DNA from: Phalacrocorax aristotelis
Taxonomy: Eukaryota; Chordata; Aves; Suliformes; Phalacrocoracidae
DNA length: 64,000 nt
Direction: 5' to 3'
Assembly (NCBI RefSeq): GCF_949628215.1
Contig: NC_134282.1
Span: 20,626,723-20,690,722, forward strand
A program made the translations under genes and the position numbers. Positions within the stretch are counted from its first letter, which is position 1. Every line of letters starts with the position of its first letter. The notes below the pieces were generated by a model. The model had not been told where the DNA came from. It saw nothing but the letters and a program-made list of their open reading frames with translations, and made no database searches. This document shows, piece by piece, positions 61,801 to 64,000 of the stretch.

Positions 61801-63175
61801 AGATTGCATGTACTGGAGGAGTATTTATTAGAGGATGGATGGATGGATGGATGTCTTCAAACCAACTATAATTTGTACTTCACTGCAATTTAAGGAGCAT
61901 GAGTTACCGAGAACTAATCAACAGGTAGACACAATACACACCATGAACTTTAATTTTCCTTCCAGGAAAGGGATTCTATAGGAATTCTACAGGAAGAACA
62001 GACCCTTATGGCTGGCTTGTCATACTGTAAATCTCGATGAAGCCACTGGGAGCTTGGAGTTATCAGGCACTCAGGGAAATAATGAGGACAGATACTGGTG
62101 GTAAACTCCACGAGGCTTCAATTCCACAGCCAGTCTTCATCTGAAAAAAGATTCTGAAACCGGAGCAAAGTATATCTGCAAATATATGATTACCCTGTAT
62201 ATATATTGTGTTACCCGCTGATCTGTACTCTGCATTCTATCTGATTACCTGGCACAATATGGCATAGACCTCTTCTATCTGAATAGTAATGTAAATGCAT
62301 TGACCCGTCTTCATTCTTTTCTACTCTAAAAGATGGGGCGTTCATCTCCTGAGGAAAAACAAACAAAAAAAAAAACCTTCAATATCTTTTGCTGGTGAAT
62401 TCCACTTGTACAAAAGCATCCCATGTCTTAGTAAAATAAGCAGTAGTATGAATAAGCTAATATATTGAAAACTAAATATGCTCATTTGTGAAGGAAAATC
62501 TACTATCCATTAGAGCCAACGTACTAAATAATATCTAATGTTGAGGAAGACTCAGAAAAAAACGATTATACAAAATTGTCCTAATATTTTGGAGTAATCC
62601 ATTTCAGAACATACGAGAGCCTGTTACAGCATATTTTCCCATTATTTGTTCACACCTATGAGATGCTGTTGCAAAGTCCGGCAGAGTCCACCCATACCTA
62701 CTCAGTGATTACTACTCAAACTTGCCTGGTAAGAAAGGGACAGGTAGCTGTGCAACGCATCCAGGTTCTCTATGAACTCATAGAGATTTCCACCCAATGT
62801 CCTCAGCATGTGGTCATAGCCTGAACGTTTACAGAATTCAAAGAAATACTCTCCAAACTCTCTCAGAACCATGTCAGCAGGAACACCTAGCAAAATAAAG
62901 ATTCCTTAATGAATAAGAAAGGCTTGGAAGTTCCTCAAATGCTGCCAGAAGGACTGAGAGTTAATGCAGATATTTTGCAACACAGGGAGGGCATTCTAAA
63001 CAGCACAGGAGACTAAAACCTCGGCTGCAGTCTCAGGCTTGACCCAGGATGGTTCATTTTTGAGGTACAGGGACACATACCTAATATTTTGCAGGCTTTC
63101 TCAACAAGCTGCATTGTGATCTCATCTTTGTAAACCTCAAAAGTCAAGAAAGAATCCTGGACTCCAGCCTGCAGT
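46658..63175 (-). CDS. GUCY1B2: GUCY1B2, soluble guanylate cyclase beta-2 subunit (14 exons, ~754 aa, 5' end missing)
   Basis: Makes cGMP from GTP and belongs to the haem/nitric-oxide-regulated soluble cyclases. Exons in transcript order: 63175-63081, 62886-62726, 62348-62249, 61085-60865, 60777-60672, 58573-58470, 56933-56717, 53319-52999, 52162-52014, 49772-49626, 49333-49179, 48001-47787, 47698-47576 and 46809-46658. All phases agree and no stop interrupts. Counting from the first full codon, the H-NOX domain spans to about 165 (proximal haem His77 in LDALH, and Y106-x-S108-x-R110). The connecting PAS-like and coiled-coil region spans 228-440. The cyclase domain spans about 441-635, with metal-binding Asp453 and Asp497, purine-binding Glu493 and Cys563, and Asn570/Arg574. 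The tail ends CTLL, a CaaX box. The match to rat beta-2 ([23 protein letters not shown]) is much closer than to beta-1. In mammals beta-2 is active as a homodimer in vitro, and the human gene is a pseudogene. Confidence 0.92.
47576..47698 (-). CDS. GUCY1B2: GUCY1B2 exon M (C-terminal tail)
   Basis: 123 nt, phase 1 to 1, from CTTCTTTCAG to ACAG|GTAGTT. It encodes (V)[18 protein letters not shown] and then [15 protein letters not shown]. It lies beyond the catalytic domain. Assignment rests on splice signals, phase and the unbroken frame, because the tail is variable in the family. Confidence 0.75.
47787..48001 (-). CDS. GUCY1B2: GUCY1B2 exon L (end of cyclase domain)
   Basis: 215 nt, phase 2 to 1, from GATATTTTAG to CCAG|GTAGAG. 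It encodes (Q)[38 protein letters not shown] and IMGRP, then a variable tail. The open frame runs past the donor to 47725, but the next exon continues in phase. Confidence 0.9.
48300..48965 (-). mobile_element. CR1 LINE fragment (ORF2, antisense to + strand)
   Basis: On the + strand it reads as the complement of bird CR1 ORF2 reverse-transcriptase sequence. I recognise TGAGGCTGACCAGCCTATAG, the AAAGACTGAGGCAAG segment and GTAACTCAGCC. It is diverged and truncated, with no intact frame. It lies in the cyclase intron between exons K and L, in the same direction as the gene. Edges are approximate. Confidence 0.75.
49179..49333 (-). CDS. GUCY1B2: GUCY1B2 exon K (catalytic Asn/Arg)
   Basis: 155 nt, phase 0 to 2, from TTTGTGAAG to ACCA|GTGAGT. 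It encodes [39 protein letters not shown] and [12 protein letters not shown]. Cys (guanine recognition), Asn and Arg (transition state) are all present. Confidence 0.94.
49626..49772 (-). CDS. GUCY1B2: GUCY1B2 exon J (second metal-binding Asp)
   Basis: 49 codons, phase 0 to 0, from ATTAAAG to CCAA|GTAAGT. It encodes [20 protein letters not shown] and then [12 protein letters not shown]. It contains the guanine-contacting Glu and the second metal Asp. Confidence 0.93.
49773..52013 (-). other. GUCY1B2 intron I-J
   Basis: 2.2 kb, AT-rich, normal splice ends. No repeat family or other gene was recognised. Confidence 0.55.
52014..52162 (-). CDS. GUCY1B2: GUCY1B2 exon I (first metal-binding Asp)
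   Basis: 149 nt, phase 1 to 0, from GCTCACAG to AAG|GTATGT. It encodes (G)[34 protein letters not shown] and [12 protein letters not shown]. The Asp in LFSD is a catalytic metal ligand, which beta-1 lacks (from memory of that family). Confidence 0.94.
52321..52388. repeat. 17-bp tandem repeat, 4 perfect copies
   Basis: Unit TAGGAGTATATCATATA at 52321, 52338, 52355 and 52372, with a degenerate fifth copy at 52405-52421. It is in the cyclase intron, about 160 bp upstream (transcript sense) of exon I. Confidence 0.95.
52999..53319 (-). CDS. GUCY1B2: GUCY1B2 exon H (coiled coil and start of cyclase domain)
   Basis: 321 nt, phase 1 to 1, from TTTGAAACAG on the transcript strand to GCAG|GTGAAT. 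It encodes (G)[36 protein letters not shown] and the signalling helix [20 protein letters not shown]. Conservation with rat beta-2 is very high. Confidence 0.94.
53625..53644. repeat. Pentanucleotide CTCTC/CTCCT microsatellite
   Basis: Four copies of a CTCTC-type unit on the + strand, within the intron between cyclase exons G and H. Confidence 0.85.
55385..56336 (+). mobile_element. CR1 LINE, internally deleted, with 3' end
   Basis: The first part (to about 55770) matches the CR1 endonuclease region: CTTTTATGTGAGAGAGCAAG, GATGGATGATGAGCCA and ATCTGCTGGACAGACAACAC. A short central piece follows (GGAAGGTTCCTGAGGGCTGG). Then comes the classic 3' region, with TTCAGCCTAGAGAAGACAAG, AAATACCTGATAGGAGG and CCAGAGGTCCCTTCCAA, ending in the CTGTGACTCTGTGA-type tail. 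Large internal deletions separate the blocks. It is on the + strand, antisense to the host cyclase gene, and non-functional. Confidence 0.9.
56717..56933 (-). CDS. GUCY1B2: GUCY1B2 exon G (PAS-like region)
   Basis: 217 nt, phase 0 to 1, from CTTTTTAAG to AGAG|GTACTT. It encodes [38 protein letters not shown] and [16 protein letters not shown], the H-NOX-associated domain. Confidence 0.92.
58470..58573 (-). CDS. GUCY1B2: GUCY1B2 exon F (start of PAS-like region)
   Basis: 104 nt, phase 1 to 0, too short for an ordinary ORF scan. It lies between TTGCCACAG and GAG|GTAGGA. It encodes (G)[17 protein letters not shown] and then [17 protein letters not shown], matching the F-P-F-H-x-V-F-D motif of soluble cyclases. 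The exon starts GTAAG, so the acceptor reads CAG|GTAAG, identical to a donor consensus. Confidence 0.88.
58574..60671 (-). other. GUCY1B2 intron E-F, hosts CR1
   Basis: 2.1 kb. The low-coordinate end is occupied by the CR1 3' fragment. The remainder is AT-rich with nothing recognisable. Confidence 0.55.
58589..59030 (-). mobile_element. CR1 LINE 3' fragment
   Basis: The - strand frame 58973-58680 encodes CR1 ORF2 C-terminal sequence ([38 protein letters not shown]). The 3' end is at the low-coordinate side, with GATGATCTTAAAGGTC and a degenerate ATTCTGTGA-type tail reaching about 58589. It is 5'-truncated and sits in the sense direction in the cyclase intron between exons E and F, ending about 15 bases before the exon F acceptor. 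Confidence 0.9.
60672..60777 (-). CDS. GUCY1B2: GUCY1B2 exon E (variable linker)
   Basis: 106 nt, phase 0 to 1, from TTTCAACAG to AAAG|GTGAGA. It encodes [20 protein letters not shown] and then [15 protein letters not shown]. The linker is poorly conserved. Support comes from phase, splice signals and the weak CPG/KSH match to rat beta-2. Confidence 0.8.
60865..61085 (-). CDS. GUCY1B2: GUCY1B2 exon D
   Basis: 221 nt, phase 1 to 0, from CCCCTTCAG to GAG|GTATTT. It encodes (G)[37 protein letters not shown] and a variable polar stretch. It is the last part of H-NOX plus the beta-2-type linker. Confidence 0.9.
61833..61852. repeat. (GGAT)5 microsatellite
   Basis: Five perfect GGAT units on the + strand within the cyclase intron between exons C and D. 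Confidence 0.95.
62249..62348 (-). CDS. GUCY1B2: GUCY1B2 exon C (YxSxR motif)
   Basis: 100 nt, phase 0 to 1, from TTTCCTCAG to CCAG|GTAATC. It encodes [19 protein letters not shown] and then [14 protein letters not shown]. The Y-x-S-x-R haem-propionate motif is intact (YYSDR). Confidence 0.93.
62726..62886 (-). CDS. GUCY1B2: GUCY1B2 exon B (haem-binding helix)
   Basis: 161 nt, phase 1 to 0, after TTTTGCTAG. It encodes (G)[35 protein letters not shown] and [10 protein letters not shown]. The histidine codon at 62750-62752 is the proximal haem ligand position (His105 of beta-1). The donor is CCAG|GCAAGT, a GC splice donor instead of GT. Confidence 0.92.
63081..63175 (-). CDS. GUCY1B2: GUCY1B2 exon A (H-NOX, first exon in window)
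   Basis: 95 nt, beginning with the last base of a split codon after CTGTTGCAG and ending TTAG|GTATGT. It encodes [20 protein letters not shown] and then [16 protein letters not shown]-terminal subdomain sequence. The initiator exon, expected to start MYGF, was not found to the right, so it lies outside the window. Confidence 0.88.
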
Positions 63176-64000
63176 CTGCAACAGAGAAGACAATATTCTT
63201 GTCTCAGCAGTGCTGTAAATATAACATGCTTGGGTGACCCAACTGGCATTCAGTAAGCACTGTTTGCTCTTAACCCGCTCTTTAACCGCCTTCAGGCGTT
63301 ACATATATTGGAACACACTACTTCCCCTAATGGTTTGAGAGTGTTGTTTTAACACAGCTGCACAGGGGTGTCCACCTCTCCACTTCTGCTATTTCTCATT
63401 ATGGTATTACGGCAAACTCTTTCAAGGATTAGGGCATCATACCGTGGGGGGCTAGAGGAAGCGAAGTCTTAGTTTGTCTTCTGGTCTACTTGGCTTGTCA
63501 TTCATTGTGGCCACAATATCAAGCTCTTCGGGCTCCACAGACTTGACCAAAAACTTGCTGAATTTTTGTACTGGCTTCAGCAGCTACTATATGGTACATA
63601 TATGCACACATTTTTATATCTTTATCCCTTGGAAAATGCCACAAAGCTCATAAGGTAAAGAAAAATCAGAGATTATGTATTTAGCTGCTTTTCTGAAAGC
63701 ATTGGAATGAAACTGACTTCATATCAAGGATGACATCTTTCCAGTGTAATTACTTTTGGATATTGTCACAGTGAGCCAGTGAGTCTATTGCACAGTTGTC
63801 TATAAGACTACATTTAATCCTTAATTATCCGATATAACAAATTAATTGGGGCAAATTAGTATCAGAGTATGAACTGTTACAAGGTAAGAAACTCTTGCTT
63901 TTGCCCTGCTAGTTACCTCTAATAATTACTTGAGATACATATCAGCTGCTATTCACCAGTAAGAAATTATAATCCTCTGCTGCTAAATTCCTGAGCATTG
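63176..64000 (-). other. GUCY1B2 upstream intron, truncated by window edge
   Basis: No initiator exon encoding a MYGF-type start was found here on the - strand, so the first coding exon lies beyond 64000. The only coding-like stretch is an unidentified 43-codon patch at 63455-63583 (- strand). Confidence 0.5.

Noticed and set aside
46658-63175. Calling the cyclase beta-1 (GUCY1B1) or an alpha subunit
   Set aside because: [23 protein letters not shown] and the C-terminal CaaX box are beta-2 features; beta-1 has a different first metal site and no CaaX, and alpha subunits lack the haem-ligand LDALH context.

Overview
The window is vertebrate nuclear DNA, almost certainly from a bird. Coding sequence is confined to short exons bounded by GT-AG introns. 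The interspersed repeats are CR1 LINE fragments and a solo retroviral LTR of a type common in bird genomes. No tRNA, rRNA, CRISPR array or bacterial-style operon was seen.

Layout. (1) 237-22053, + strand: the last 14 coding exons of a zizimin-subfamily DOCK gene, best called DOCK10. They encode about 639 C-terminal residues, including the DHR-2 (DOCKER) Rho-GTPase exchange domain and the stop codon. The 5' part lies outside the window. The intron between exons at 14094 and 16939 holds a 604-bp solo LTR flanked by a 5-bp target duplication. (2) 22054-36803: about 14.7 kb with no supportable gene. (3) 36804-41762, + strand: a complete three-exon gene for a 219-residue protein with an N-terminal coiled coil, best matched to CCDC195. 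(4) 41763-46657: its 3' UTR, then a convergent intergenic gap. (5) 46658-63175, - strand: 14 coding exons of a soluble guanylate cyclase beta-2 subunit, GUCY1B2. They cover most of the H-NOX haem domain, the connecting region, the whole cyclase domain and a C-terminal tail ending in a CaaX box. Only the extreme N-terminus is missing. Three CR1 fragments lie in its introns. (6) 63176-64000: upstream intron, with one unexplained 43-codon open stretch.

The exon joins below were placed by hand. Every junction preserves the reading frame: the DOCK10 exons sum to 1920 nt, CCDC195 to 660 nt, and GUCY1B2 to 2266 nt including one base of a split first codon. No in-frame stop or frameshift appears in any of the three genes. 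The three genes have no obvious joint pathway: DOCK10 is a Cdc42/Rac exchange factor, CCDC195 is uncharacterised, and GUCY1B2 makes cGMP. DOCK10 and CCDC195 are tandem, and CCDC195 and GUCY1B2 are tail to tail.

The most notable points are: an apparently intact beta-2 cyclase (a pseudogene in humans) with all catalytic residues on one chain and a prenylation motif; its position beside DOCK10/CCDC195, which raises the question of orthologue versus ohnologue; a CR1 tail abutting a cyclase splice acceptor whose exon begins with a donor-like GTAAG; a GC-AG intron; and a sense-oriented LTR carrying a polyadenylation-like signal inside the DOCK10 exchange-domain region.
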